From assembly GCA_046344715.1 (NCBI GenBank), contig JBKDKX010000016.1:1-64000 (forward strand): a stretch of 64,000 nucleotides of DNA. Reading direction: 5' to 3'. The stretch comes from CAZAQK01 sp046344715 (lineage in GTDB: Bacteria > Pseudomonadota > Alphaproteobacteria > Rickettsiales > SXRF01). Numbering within the stretch: position 1 is the stretch's first letter; each line of letters begins with the position of its first letter. Below are positions 8,236 to 16,498 of the stretch, one piece after another. Position numbers and translations under genes: made by a program. The notes under the pieces are model-generated. The model saw only the letters and a program-made list of their open reading frames with translations. It did no database searches and was not told the origin of the DNA.

Positions 8236-9498
8236 ATGAAAAATGCCCCTCTCGAGCCTGACGGCCGACTCCGACGCCAAAGCGTCCTTCCCCTCCAAAA
8301 ATTTGTAACACCACAGGTTTATCCGGCGCAAAGCCAGCAGACGGAACGTTTTCGTTCGGTCGAGCACATGGTGCGTGAGACGCGTCCTGAACTGCCTGTG
8401 CATTGCCTGCGGCCTACTACTATTGGTAATGCTGCTCGCCGTTTCATGAAACTATTTCCTGGGGATACGCTGTTTGCCGTGAAAACCAACCCGGATCCGC
8501 TGGTGATTGGCTATCTTGCTGCCGCTGGTGTGTCGCATTATGACGTGGCATCCATCGCGGAAGTGAAGCTGGTGGCTGATCTTGTGCCCGATGCAAAACT
8601 CTATTTCATGCATCCGGTGAAAAGCCGCGCGGCGATTGCTGCGGCATACTTTGAGTATGGCGTGCGTGATTTCTCGCTTGATACGCAAGATGAACTGCAA
8701 AAAATCATGGAAGTCACCGGTAATGCCGATGACCTGAACCTCTATGTGCGTGTGACTGTGCCTAACGACACGGCGTATTTGAGCCTTGCCGGTAAGTTCG
8801 GCGCAACGCCTGAGGAAGCACCTGCATTGCTGCAGGCAACCCGTGCTGTGGCAAATCGCCTTGGCGTGTGCTTCCATGTGGGTTCACAGTGCATGGAACC
8901 GGAAGCATATGGTGTTGCTATCCATAAAGTAGCAGAGCTGCTGGATGCTTCAGGTGTGCGTATTGATGTGCTGGATATTGGTGGCGGTTTCCCGTCCATA
9001 TACCCGGGCATTATGCCGCTGCCGCTTACCCATTACATGAAATCTATCAAGAAAGCCCTTGCTGCAACAAAGGCGCAATTTGGCCATTGCCAGCTTATCG
9101 CTGAGCCTGGCCGTGCGCTGGTTGCTGAAGGTGGCTCTGTTGTTGTGCGTGTGGAACTCCGTAAGGGTAACGCGCTGTACATCAACGATGGCACGTATGG
9201 CAGCCTGTTTGATGCTGGCGTTCCGGGCTTTGTATATCCGGTAAAAGCCATGCGCCCGGGCGGAAAACTTTCCGCTGAGGTGCAGGAATTTACCTTTTAC
9301 GGCCCCACCTGCGACAGCATGGACGCCATGAAAGGTCCGTTCCACCTGCCTAAAGATATTCAGGAAGGTGACTGGATCGAAGTCGGCCAGCTTGGCTCCT
9401 ATGGAAAAACCATGCGTACGGATTTCAACGGCTTTGGCGAAACCAAAACGGTGGAAGTGAGCGATAAGCCATTGCTCAACAGAGCTGCTGTAAATTGA
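8236..9498 (+). CDS. Fold-type III PLP decarboxylase, probable ornithine decarboxylase
   Basis: A 420-residue alanine-racemase-fold decarboxylase. The PLP lysine is in LFAVKTNPDP (Lys83), the glycine-rich phosphate loop is DIGGGFPS, and the EPGR motif is in IAEPGRALV. The catalytic cysteine is in YGPTCDSMD. These match eukaryote-like ornithine decarboxylases, which make putrescine; the meso-diaminopimelate or lysine substrate of relatives cannot be fully excluded. The following gene is a deoxyhypusine synthase homologue, which supports polyamine synthesis. The N-terminus is about 50 residues longer than the conserved core, so the true start may be internal. A 22-codon ORF in the leader may regulate it. 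Confidence 0.85.
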   Translation: MKNAPLEPDGRLRRQSVLPLQKFVTPQVYPAQSQQTERFRSVEHMVRETRPELPVHCLRPTTIGNAARRFMKLFPGDTLFAVKTNPDPLVIGYLAAAGVSHYDVASIAEVKLVADLVPDAKLYFMHPVKSRAAIAAAYFEYGVRDFSLDTQDELQKIMEVTGNADDLNLYVRVTVPNDTAYLSLAGKFGATPEEAPALLQATRAVANRLGVCFHVGSQCMEPEAYGVAIHKVAELLDASGVRIDVLDIGGGFPSIYPGIMPLPLTHYMKSIKKALAATKAQFGHCQLIAEPGRALVAEGGSVVVRVELRKGNALYINDGTYGSLFDAGVPGFVYPVKAMRPGGKLSAEVQEFTFYGPTCDSMDAMKGPFHLPKDIQEGDWIEVGQLGSYGKTMRTDFNGFGETKTVEVSDKPLLNRAAVN

Positions 9499-9502
9499 CG
9501 GT

Positions 9503-9531
9503 AAGCCTTGGCGGCTTTGCCGCTTAGGCTT
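9503..9531 (+). terminator. Hairpin after ornithine decarboxylase
   Basis: AAGCCT...GGCGGC, TTT loop, GCCGC...AGGCTT forms a stable hairpin directly after the decarboxylase stop. There is no T run after it, so it may be an RNA-processing or stability element rather than a full terminator. Confidence 0.4.
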
Positions 9532-9532
9532 C

Positions 9533-9620
9533 CGTCATCCTCGGACGAGCGATAGCGAGTTCCGGGGATCTCAGGCGACATACCGTGTAATTCTAGATCC
9601 CCGCATAAAGCGGGGATGAC
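9533..9620. repeat. Palindromic intergenic repeat (GTCATCC/GGATGAC type)
   Basis: GTCATCCTCGGA...CCGGGGATCT is answered by AGATCCCCGC...GCGGGGATGAC. It is a third palindromic repeat family, here placed between the decarboxylase and the deoxyhypusine synthase homologue, probably within one transcript. Confidence 0.6.
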
Positions 9621-9637
9621 TTTATAAGGAAGAAAAA

Positions 9638-10684
9638 ATGAAAACCGCAAAAAAGGCCAACACCAAACACAACCTGCTCACCAAAGAGGTGGAGCATATT
9701 GACATCACATCGTTTGACGCACGTCCCATCATCGAGCAGATGGCTGGCATGTCATTCACCTCGCGTGACCTCGCGAAGGCTACTGAGATTTACAACATGA
9801 TGCTGAAGGATAAATCCTGCTCAGTATTCCTGACGCTTGCTGGCAGCACTTCTGCTGGCGGCTGCATGCAGATGTATGTGGATATGGTGAAAAACAACAT
9901 GATCGATTGCGTGGTGGCAACCGGCGCATCCATTGTGGATATGGATTTCTTTGAAGCACTTGGCTTCAAGCATTATCAGGGCAGCCAGTTCATGGATGAT
10001 AAAACGCTGCGCGACAATTACATTGACCGTATCTATGATACTTACATTGATGAAGAACAACTGCAGGCGTGTGATCACACCATTAAAGTAATCGCAGATT
10101 CGCTTGAGCCGCGTCCGTATTCTTCGCGTGAGTTCATTCATGAAATGGGCAAATGGCTGGTAAAAAACGGCAAGAAGAAAGATTCACTCATTCAGCGTTC
10201 TTATGAACATGGCGTGCCGATTTTCTGTCCGGCATTCACCGATTCTTCTGCAGGTTTCGGCCTTGTGGTGCATCAGGTTGAGCGCATGAAAAAGAAGAAG
10301 CCATACCTCACGATTGATTCCATCGCAGACTTCCGCGAACTCACCGACATCAAAATCAAAGGCGGCACTTCCGGCCTTCTGATGGTGGGTGGCGGCGTTC
10401 CGAAGAACTTCGTGCAGGACACTGTGGTGTGCGCTGAAATTCTCGGCGTTGATGCCGAGATGCATAAATACGCGGTGCAGATTACCGTGGCGGACGTGCG
10501 CGATGGTGCGTGTTCTTCAAGCACGCTGAAAGAAGCATCCAGCTGGGGGAAAGTAGATACTGCGTATGAGCAGATGGTGTTTGCAGAAGCAACCAGCGTG
10601 TTGCCACTACTGGCATCAGATGCCTACCACCGTGGCTACTGGAAAAAGCGCAAAAAACGCGAATATGCGAAGTTGTTTGCCTAA
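9638..10684 (+). CDS. Deoxyhypusine synthase-like protein (polyamine metabolism)
   Basis: A 348-residue member of the deoxyhypusine synthase (DHS) family. NAD-binding motifs (LAGSTSAGG, ATGASIVD, GGGVPKNF) are present, and the catalytic lysine is in SSTLKEASSWGK (Lys298). Bacteria lack the eIF5A substrate; bacterial homologues are thought to transfer the aminobutyl group of spermidine or putrescine to a polyamine, giving homospermidine or spermidine. Position directly after ornithine decarboxylase supports a polyamine role. The start has a good ribosome-binding site (AAGGAAGAAAAA), and a clear terminator follows. The precise product cannot be read from sequence. Confidence 0.88.
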   Translation: MKTAKKANTKHNLLTKEVEHIDITSFDARPIIEQMAGMSFTSRDLAKATEIYNMMLKDKSCSVFLTLAGSTSAGGCMQMYVDMVKNNMIDCVVATGASIVDMDFFEALGFKHYQGSQFMDDKTLRDNYIDRIYDTYIDEEQLQACDHTIKVIADSLEPRPYSSREFIHEMGKWLVKNGKKKDSLIQRSYEHGVPIFCPAFTDSSAGFGLVVHQVERMKKKKPYLTIDSIADFRELTDIKIKGGTSGLLMVGGGVPKNFVQDTVVCAEILGVDAEMHKYAVQITVADVRDGACSSSTLKEASSWGKVDTAYEQMVFAEATSVLPLLASDAYHRGYWKKRKKREYAKLFA

Positions 10685-10686
10685 TA

Positions 10687-10718
10687 AAAAATCCCCGCCG
10701 AGATGCGGGGATTTTTTT
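10687..10718 (+). terminator. Rho-independent terminator
   Basis: AAATCCCCGC, loop CGAGAT, GCGGGGATTT followed by a T run, immediately after the DHS-like gene. It closes the decarboxylase/DHS unit. Confidence 0.9.
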
Positions 10719-10729
10719 ATCAGCAAATT

Positions 10730-11440
10730 CTAACGTGATTTCTCACCAGTCGCACCACGCGCAGTTTTTGCAGCGATAGCCTGTTTTAGCTGTTTGTCTG
10801 TTTCTATCAATATTTGGGCGGCTGTTTGTGGTATGTGGCGTTCTGCCTCAAATGCAGTGGTGTTTTCTTTCCTTCTCCTAAGGTTTTGCATGAGCGAGGC
10901 AACTGTAAGAAGTGCGCCGCCTATAGCCAACAACGTTGCTGGCTCAGGGACGGGGTGGGACTGAGGGCGACCTGCATCAGCAGGCTGTGGTTGCGCGGCG
11001 GATTGATTACCAGACTTTCTATCCTGATATGCAAGCACAGTTGTGCCTGAAGCAGCCATTGCGGCACCAAAGGCAAGCCCAAAACCTCCTAAAATACTCC
11101 TGCGGGTGATGGTATCTTCGCGGCCTGCGGCATATTGCAGTGCTTTTACTTCTGTATCACTTAGGCGTTCTGTGAAAGCCTCTAGTGTTTGCGCCCTAAT
11201 ATCGCCTGGCTTTTCTGGCAGTGTCAGGTCTTTAAGTTTTTTGTCCGCAAAAGTTGTGATAGCTACGGCCATATCATAAGGTGTTGGCATCATATCCCCC
11301 TTTTTGGCTAGCTTTACAGCAAAGCGCTTCAGCGGGCTGTCATCGCCAAGCATTCTAAAGCCGGTGGCCAGTTCTTCTAGTGTGGCCTTATCCGCCTCAT
11401 TCTCAGGAAGTGGGGGTTGTACAGGTGTATTATCGCTCAC
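10730..11440 (-). CDS. Hypothetical two-segment membrane protein with an internal PEP-CTERM-like motif
   Basis: A 236-residue protein with two hydrophobic segments, about residues 115-137 (SILGGFGLAFGAAMAASG) and 168-185 (LLAIGGALLTVASL). The second is preceded by VPEP (164-167) and followed by RRRK (188-191), the arrangement of a PEP-CTERM sorting signal. That signal normally ends the protein, whereas here about 45 residues follow. The N-terminal 110 residues are soluble and helical. I recognise no family. The gene stands alone between converging and diverging units. Confidence 0.55.
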   Translation of the reverse strand: MSDNTPVQPPLPENEADKATLEELATGFRMLGDDSPLKRFAVKLAKKGDMMPTPYDMAVAITTFADKKLKDLTLPEKPGDIRAQTLEAFTERLSDTEVKALQYAAGREDTITRRSILGGFGLAFGAAMAASGTTVLAYQDRKSGNQSAAQPQPADAGRPQSHPVPEPATLLAIGGALLTVASLMQNLRRRKENTTAFEAERHIPQTAAQILIETDKQLKQAIAAKTARGATGEKSR

Positions 11441-11602
11441 GTTATATGTCTCCGGTTTCGTCTGCTATTAACCATAGAACATATTAGTTAAAAATGCTTA
11501 ATATCGAGCAGGAAAAATACTTACAAAAGGTATTTTTACCCATTTTTCTTTATTTTTTAACCTCTTTACGCTAGCCTTAACCCTCCAAAAGGAAATAAGG
11601 CT

Positions 11603-12949
11603 ATGAGCAAAGAACCTATTAAATTAAAACCAAAAAAGCGCAGTAAGAAAACGGCTGCCATAAAAAAAGCAAAGGGCGAGACCTCACGCATTGGCCATAA
11701 CGCCATTCAGGCGGGCATGACCAAAAACCTCATTGCCAAAGGCCGTAAGTATTACACCTTCGCTTATAAGCCACGTGACATGATTTTGGATCATGGCAAA
11801 GGTGCAATGGTATGGGATTTAGAAGGTAAGAGTTATGTGGATTTTGGCGCCGGTATCGCTGTTTCTGCCCTTGGTCATCACAAAAAAGAATTGATTGATG
11901 CACTGCTCGATCAGGCAAACAAGCTCTGGCACACCAGCAATATGTTTTACACTGAGCCGGTGGTTCGCCTTGCCGAAGAATTGGTGAAAGCATCAAAATT
12001 CGCCAAGCGCGTGTTTTTTACCAATTCAGGCGGTGAGGCCAATGAAGCGGCCATTAAACTCGCCCGCAAATATGCCGCTGATAAAGGCCATCCGCCGGAA
12101 CGTCGTGATATTATCACCTTCACCGGTTCATTCCATGGCCGCACGATGGCAACTGTTACGGCAACTGCACAACCGAAATATCACGCGGGTTTTGAACCGC
12201 TTCCGGGTGGGTTCAAATATTGCCCATTCAATGATTTTGATGCCATCACTAGCATGGTCAACCAGAACACCTGCGCGGTGATGCTGGAGGTGGTGCAGGG
12301 CGAGGGCGGTATTACGCCAGTAGCCCCCGGCTTCCTGCTGCATGTGCAAAACCTCTGCCATAAATATGATGCGCTGTTGATTTTAGATCAGGTGCAGTGC
12401 GGCATGGGGCGTACCGGAAAATTATTCTCGCACTTTGCGGAAGCGGGTGTGAAACCAGATGTAGTTACCATGGCAAAAGGCCTTGGTGGTGGTTTCCCGA
12501 TTGGGGCATGTTTGATTGGTGATAAGGCAGAAAAAACCTTCCAGTTTGGTAGCCACGGTTCTACCTTCGGTGGTAACCCGCTCGCATGTGCGGTTTCCCG
12601 CGTAATACTAAAAAAACTGCAAGCACCCGAAGCCATGAAAAATGTGCGCGATCGTGGCAAGGAATTGATGGATGCTTTGGACGCTATCAACACGCAGTTT
12701 GGCGTATTCAAGGAAGTGCGTGGTCGTGGCCTTATGATTGGCGCAGAGCTAACACCGCAGTGGCATGGTAAGGCCGGTGAAATATGTGAAACTGCGCGTG
12801 CGCATGGACTCATCATGTTGCAGGCCGGGCCGAATGTGCTGCGTTTCCTGCCGCCACTTACCATCACAAAAGACGAAATGCAGAAGGGTATCGACCGGCT
12901 GAATAAAACCATGACGGCGTATCTGGCGCGTCCGGGTGCAAAAAAATGA
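11603..12949 (+). CDS. argD: Acetylornithine/succinylornithine aminotransferase family protein
   Basis: A 448-residue class III aminotransferase. The PLP lysine is in TMAKGLGGGFPIG (Lys292), the PLP-nitrogen aspartate is in ILDQVQCGMGRTG (Asp262), and TNSGGEANEAAIKLAR and GSFHGRT are also present. The family moves the delta-amino group of N2-acyl-ornithine to 2-oxoglutarate. About 45 Lys-rich N-terminal residues (KPKKRSKKTAAIKKAKG) are extra compared with typical members. The stop overlaps the arginine N-succinyltransferase start (ATGA), which suggests the AST arginine-degradation function (AstC-like), but ArgD and AstC cannot be separated on sequence alone. Confidence 0.87.
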   Translation: MSKEPIKLKPKKRSKKTAAIKKAKGETSRIGHNAIQAGMTKNLIAKGRKYYTFAYKPRDMILDHGKGAMVWDLEGKSYVDFGAGIAVSALGHHKKELIDALLDQANKLWHTSNMFYTEPVVRLAEELVKASKFAKRVFFTNSGGEANEAAIKLARKYAADKGHPPERRDIITFTGSFHGRTMATVTATAQPKYHAGFEPLPGGFKYCPFNDFDAITSMVNQNTCAVMLEVVQGEGGITPVAPGFLLHVQNLCHKYDALLILDQVQCGMGRTGKLFSHFAEAGVKPDVVTMAKGLGGGFPIGACLIGDKAEKTFQFGSHGSTFGGNPLACAVSRVILKKLQAPEAMKNVRDRGKELMDALDAINTQFGVFKEVRGRGLMIGAELTPQWHGKAGEICETARAHGLIMLQAGPNVLRFLPPLTITKDEMQKGIDRLNKTMTAYLARPGAKK

Positions 12950-13959
12950 TAGTCGTCCGTCCGGTCAAAACATCCGACCACGCGGAGATACTCACGCTCG
13001 CAAAAGAGGCCGGCATCGGCTTTACCTCGCTTCCTGCTGACCCTCAGGTGCTGGAAAAAAAGATTGCCCGCTCGGTGGCAAGTTTTGCTGGCAAACCAGA
13101 AGCAGAAAAAGAAGAGCGTTTCTTATTTGTGCTGGAAGATACGGCAGCACACAAGCTGGTGGGCACTGTGGGCATCATCGCCCATGTTGGCCTTAAGCAC
13201 CCATTTTATTCCTATAAACTTTCCACCATTGTGCAGGCGTCTGACGAGTTGGAAATATATTCGCAGCAGCGCGTGTTGCACATGGTAAATGACTATACAG
13301 GGGCCACTGAAATAGGTTCGCTGTTTCTACTGCCTTCTTATCGCCGTGATGGCATTGGCAAATTCCTTTCGCGCTCGCGCTATTTGATGATTGCCGAATT
13401 CCCTGATGTTTTCTCAGACATTGCCATTTCTGAAATTCGTGGTGTACAGGATGAGCATGGGCAGTCGCCATTTTATACAAACCTCGCGCAGCATTTCTTC
13501 AAAATGGATTTCAAGCGCGCCGATTTCATCAACGCCACGCAGGGCGGCCAGTTTATTTCCGACCTCATGCCGAAATATCCTATTTATGTGAATCTGCTGG
13601 ATGAACGGGCGCAGGCCGTTATCGGCCAGCCGCTTGAGGCATCACGCCCAGCCAAGCAATTATTGGAGCGGGAAGGTTTCCGCCATCAGGGATATATCGA
13701 TGTGTTTGATGGGGGCCCAACCATGCAGGCGGAATGCACAGAGATTCGCACCGTGCGTAAAAGCAAGCGTTCGGTGGTGTCTGACATTCGCGAACTCATG
13801 CCAAAACCGGAATATATGATTAGCAGCACTGTGATGGATAATTTCCGCATTGCGCGCGCGCCACTGGAAGAAAATGACACGGGCGTGTCCATAACTCCGG
13901 AAACGGCGAAAGCCCTGATGCTTGATAAAGGGTGCTATGTGCGCTACATCGAGGCATGA
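12946..13959 (+). CDS. astA: Arginine N-succinyltransferase
   Basis: A 337-residue protein of the AstA family, which transfers succinyl from succinyl-CoA to arginine, the first step of ammonia-producing arginine degradation. Typical stretches are LLPSYRRDGIGKFLSRSRYL, AEFPDVFSDIAISEIRG, FYTNLAQHFFKMDF and FISDLMPKYPIY. It is coupled by ATGA overlaps to the aminotransferase upstream and to pdxH downstream, so the three are one translational unit. The remaining AST genes (astB, astD, astE) are not in the window, so a complete pathway is not shown. Confidence 0.9.
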   Translation: MIVVRPVKTSDHAEILTLAKEAGIGFTSLPADPQVLEKKIARSVASFAGKPEAEKEERFLFVLEDTAAHKLVGTVGIIAHVGLKHPFYSYKLSTIVQASDELEIYSQQRVLHMVNDYTGATEIGSLFLLPSYRRDGIGKFLSRSRYLMIAEFPDVFSDIAISEIRGVQDEHGQSPFYTNLAQHFFKMDFKRADFINATQGGQFISDLMPKYPIYVNLLDERAQAVIGQPLEASRPAKQLLEREGFRHQGYIDVFDGGPTMQAECTEIRTVRKSKRSVVSDIRELMPKPEYMISSTVMDNFRIARAPLEENDTGVSITPETAKALMLDKGCYVRYIEA

Positions 13960-14534
13960 CCAATCCCATCACGCAATTTGAACAGTGGCTTACCGATGCC
14001 AAAAACTGCAAGGCCATTGCCGAGCCTACCGCTATGTGCATCGCAAGCGTAGGCGAGGGTGGCAAGCCATCGGCGCGCATGGTGCTGCTTAAAGATGTCG
14101 ATACGCGCGGCTTTGTTTTTTATACCAATTATGAAAGCCGCAAGGGACAGGAAATTTTAGCAAACCCGCATGTGGCGCTGTGTTTCCACTGGATGCCACT
14201 GGAGCGTCAGGTGCGTATTGAAGGTAAAGCCGAAAAAGTAAGTGATGCTGAGGCGGACGCGTATTTCAAAAGCCGCCCGCGTGAAAGCCGCATTGGTGCA
14301 TGGGCTTCAAAACAGTCACATCCGCTTTCCGGCAAGGGTGAATTGATAAAAGCAGTTGCCACAGAAACCCTACGTTTTGGTATTGGTGAGATACCTCGTC
14401 CACCATACTGGTCTGGTTTTCGGATTGTACCGGAGGTGATTGAATTCTGGAACAACGGCGCAGCCCGCCTGCATGACCGCGAGGTGTTTACGTGCGATGG
14501 GAATGGGTGGAGTGTTACGCGTTTATATCCGTAG
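13956..14534 (+). CDS. pdxH: Pyridoxamine/pyridoxine 5'-phosphate oxidase
   Basis: A 192-residue FMN enzyme that makes pyridoxal 5'-phosphate. Motifs: ARMVLLKDVDTRGFVFYTN, HWMPLERQVRIEG, SRPRESRIGAWASKQS and the C-terminal RLHDRE...WSVTRLYP. ATG at 13956 overlaps the astA stop (ATGA). Co-expression with a PLP-dependent aminotransferase is sensible but not proof of a link. The 3' end overlaps convergent queD by 20 bases. Confidence 0.95.
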   Translation: MTNPITQFEQWLTDAKNCKAIAEPTAMCIASVGEGGKPSARMVLLKDVDTRGFVFYTNYESRKGQEILANPHVALCFHWMPLERQVRIEGKAEKVSDAEADAYFKSRPRESRIGAWASKQSHPLSGKGELIKAVATETLRFGIGEIPRPPYWSGFRIVPEVIEFWNNGAARLHDREVFTCDGNGWSVTRLYP

Positions 14535-14958
14535 CATCCACATAACACGCCGGTGTTTCATACAGCCTTATGTTGGTGCAGGTGATGCCCATATTTTTGA
14601 ATAAATCTGGGCAGAGATTTTTCAATACATAATCCGCCATATTTTCCGCCGTGGGATTGGCATTTAAATAAAATATCTTCTGGCCAGTATGTTTTGCGAT
14701 ATCTTCGCCCAGTGGTTTATCCTTATCGAATAAAATGGTGGCATGATCCCAATGCTCATTAATCCAGCCGCCAAGCTTTTCCTTCACCACGCCAAAATCC
14801 ACCACGCGCCCCAGTGAATCAAGCCCGTCAGAGGCAAAGGTGGCTTCAATAGCATATCGGTGGCCATGCAAATGCTTGCATTTGCTTTCATGGAGCATCA
14901 CGCGGTGGGCGGCATCAAATTCGATACGGCGGGTACAGGTTATGGCGTTTTTTTTCAT
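14515..14958 (-). CDS. queD: 6-carboxy-5,6,7,8-tetrahydropterin synthase (6-pyruvoyl-tetrahydropterin synthase family)
   Basis: A 147-residue protein of the QueD/PTPS family, which converts dihydroneopterin triphosphate in the queuosine pathway. The zinc histidines are in FDAAHRV and HLHGHRY, the active-site cysteine is in ESKCKHLHGH, and TAENMADYV and LYETPACYVDA are typical. It is a stand-alone gene, convergent with pdxH. Confidence 0.9.
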   Translation of the reverse strand: MKKNAITCTRRIEFDAAHRVMLHESKCKHLHGHRYAIEATFASDGLDSLGRVVDFGVVKEKLGGWINEHWDHATILFDKDKPLGEDIAKHTGQKIFYLNANPTAENMADYVLKNLCPDLFKNMGITCTNIRLYETPACYVDATDINA

Positions 14959-15061
14959 CGGGGCATTATACCGGCAAAATCGCTTGAGTTAAGCACCAAT
15001 TGAGAGTACCAAGGCAAAAGTTTTCAAGGTTTTCCAATCTCCCAGCGCAAGAGGAGGGTGT

Positions 15062-15325
15062 ATGGCACGTAGACCGTGTGGACATTTATTTTATCTCTTT
15101 TCGCAGCAGTATATTTTTGCGCCTGCTAGGCGAAGCCCGCAGGCCATAGTGTGTGCTATGGGCAAGGGATTCAACAACGCAAGCGCAAAAATAGACGCTG
15201 CCCTTCGGGTTTGGCAAAAACGCCCGATTATGGCGTCGCAAGGCTTGCCCGTAGTCCCTGCTACGCGCGGTGCCTTGCTCCTAATACTCAGGCGTTTTTG
15301 CAACAAACGAAAAGGAGTAAAATGA
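15062..15325 (+). CDS. Possible 87-codon leader ORF of corA
   Basis: ATG at 15062 is preceded by AGAGGAGGGTGT, one of the strongest ribosome-binding sites in the window. The frame ends with TGA at 15323-15325, directly before the corA ATG at 15326. The predicted product is Arg/Cys/Pro-rich and resembles no family. The DNA is largely palindromic, so it may be a repeat element that happens to be open. If translated it would couple to corA, as the corL leader ORF affects corA in Salmonella. Treat the coding role as unproven. Confidence 0.3.
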   Translation: MARRPCGHLFYLFSQQYIFAPARRSPQAIVCAMGKGFNNASAKIDAALRVWQKRPIMASQGLPVVPATRGALLLILRRFCNKRKGVK

Positions 15326-15339
15326 ATGTCCACACGGTC
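15072..15339. repeat. Large inverted repeat in the corA leader
   Basis: The arm at 15072-15093 (beginning GACCGTGTGGACATT) and the arm at 15318-15339 are inverted copies with 21 of 22 bases matching, around about 224 bases. The inner region also contains partly complementary words such as GCGCCTG and CAGGCGT. The right arm contains the corA start codon (15326), and its ribosome-binding site AAGGAG lies just outside. It is either a palindromic mobile repeat or a long-range RNA stem that could close the corA start. Confidence 0.65.
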
Positions 15340-16498
15340 CAGACGTTCTTTCCGTAAAAGACGTATTATTCCAGCGTCTTATAAGCCGCGCCCTGGCTCT
15401 GCGCCTGGTTCTCTGGCCGCAAGCCCACTTTCTCACCCGTCTGAAGTGTTTGTCATGGCGTATGGTCCTGATGGTTATGTGGAGCATACCTGCAAGGATG
15501 TGGAGGAAATAAACCAGTTCCTGACGGCGTGGCCGGTGGTGTGGGTAAATGTGATTGGCCTAGGCAACATTGAGGTTATCGAAAAAATCGGTAACATGTT
15601 TACACTGGAGCGTCTGCTGTTGGAAGACGTGCTGGATACCACCAGCCGCCCTAAAGTGGAATATTACGAAAATTACGTGTTCACCATCATGAAAGGTGGG
15701 TTGGTTTCTGAGCAGTTTGAAAGTGAGCAGTTCAGTATATTTCTCAAGAAAAACGTGGTGATTGTCTTTGAAGAAAAGATAAACCACAGCTTCCATCAGG
15801 TGCGTGAGCGCATTCGTCGTGGTACCGGCAAGATTCGCGCTTCCGGCACGGATTATCTGTATTACGCGCTGCTCGATGAAGTCATTGATAATTACTTCCC
15901 GATTCTGGATAAAATGAATCACCAGCTGGTGCAGATTGAAGACGATATTATGTCTGGCAACCAGCAGGCGCGTGACAACAAAGACGCTATTCAGCAAATT
16001 CACTTAACCAAAAGCGATCTGTTGCTTATGCACCGCACCATCTGGCCAACCAGTGACGTGATCAGTATGATTATGCGGCAGGACACTCCGCTTATCACCA
16101 AACCCACGCGTAATTACCTGCGTGACTGCTATGACCATGCCATGCAGGCAAACGAACTCACGCAGTTTTACCGCGATACGGCAACCGGGCTTCTAAATAC
16201 GTTTCTTGCCTATGAAGGGCACAAAACCAATGAAATTGTAAAGGTGCTTACCATGGTATCGGCGGTGTTTATTCCGCTCAATTTTATTGCAAGTATTTAC
16301 GGTATGAATTTCCATCCGGATAAATCACCGCTCAATATGCCAGAACTTGAGTGGTATTTCGGTTATCCGTTTGCGCTGAGTATGATGTTTATGGTGGCCA
16401 TCGGGATGGTGATACTCTTCAAGCGTCGTGGTTGGTTGCCAGGTAAAATCCAGAATGGCAATTATACAAATTCGAATGGCAACGGGCAATCGACCTAG
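15326..16498 (+). CDS. corA: CorA family magnesium/divalent cation transporter
   Basis: A 390-residue CorA protein. It has an N-terminal cytoplasmic domain, a long helical region, and two C-terminal membrane segments with the family signature GMN (326-328) at the pore mouth (SIYGMNFHP), then basic KRRGWLP. It imports Mg2+ as a pentamer. ATG at 15326 has AAAGGAG about 8 bases upstream. About 40 N-terminal residues (Arg/Ser/Pro-rich) precede the conserved domain. Its leader holds a large inverted repeat and an open frame that ends right at the start codon. Confidence 0.92.
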   Translation: MSTRSRRSFRKRRIIPASYKPRPGSAPGSLAASPLSHPSEVFVMAYGPDGYVEHTCKDVEEINQFLTAWPVVWVNVIGLGNIEVIEKIGNMFTLERLLLEDVLDTTSRPKVEYYENYVFTIMKGGLVSEQFESEQFSIFLKKNVVIVFEEKINHSFHQVRERIRRGTGKIRASGTDYLYYALLDEVIDNYFPILDKMNHQLVQIEDDIMSGNQQARDNKDAIQQIHLTKSDLLLMHRTIWPTSDVISMIMRQDTPLITKPTRNYLRDCYDHAMQANELTQFYRDTATGLLNTFLAYEGHKTNEIVKVLTMVSAVFIPLNFIASIYGMNFHPDKSPLNMPELEWYFGYPFALSMMFMVAIGMVILFKRRGWLPGKIQNGNYTNSNGNGQST

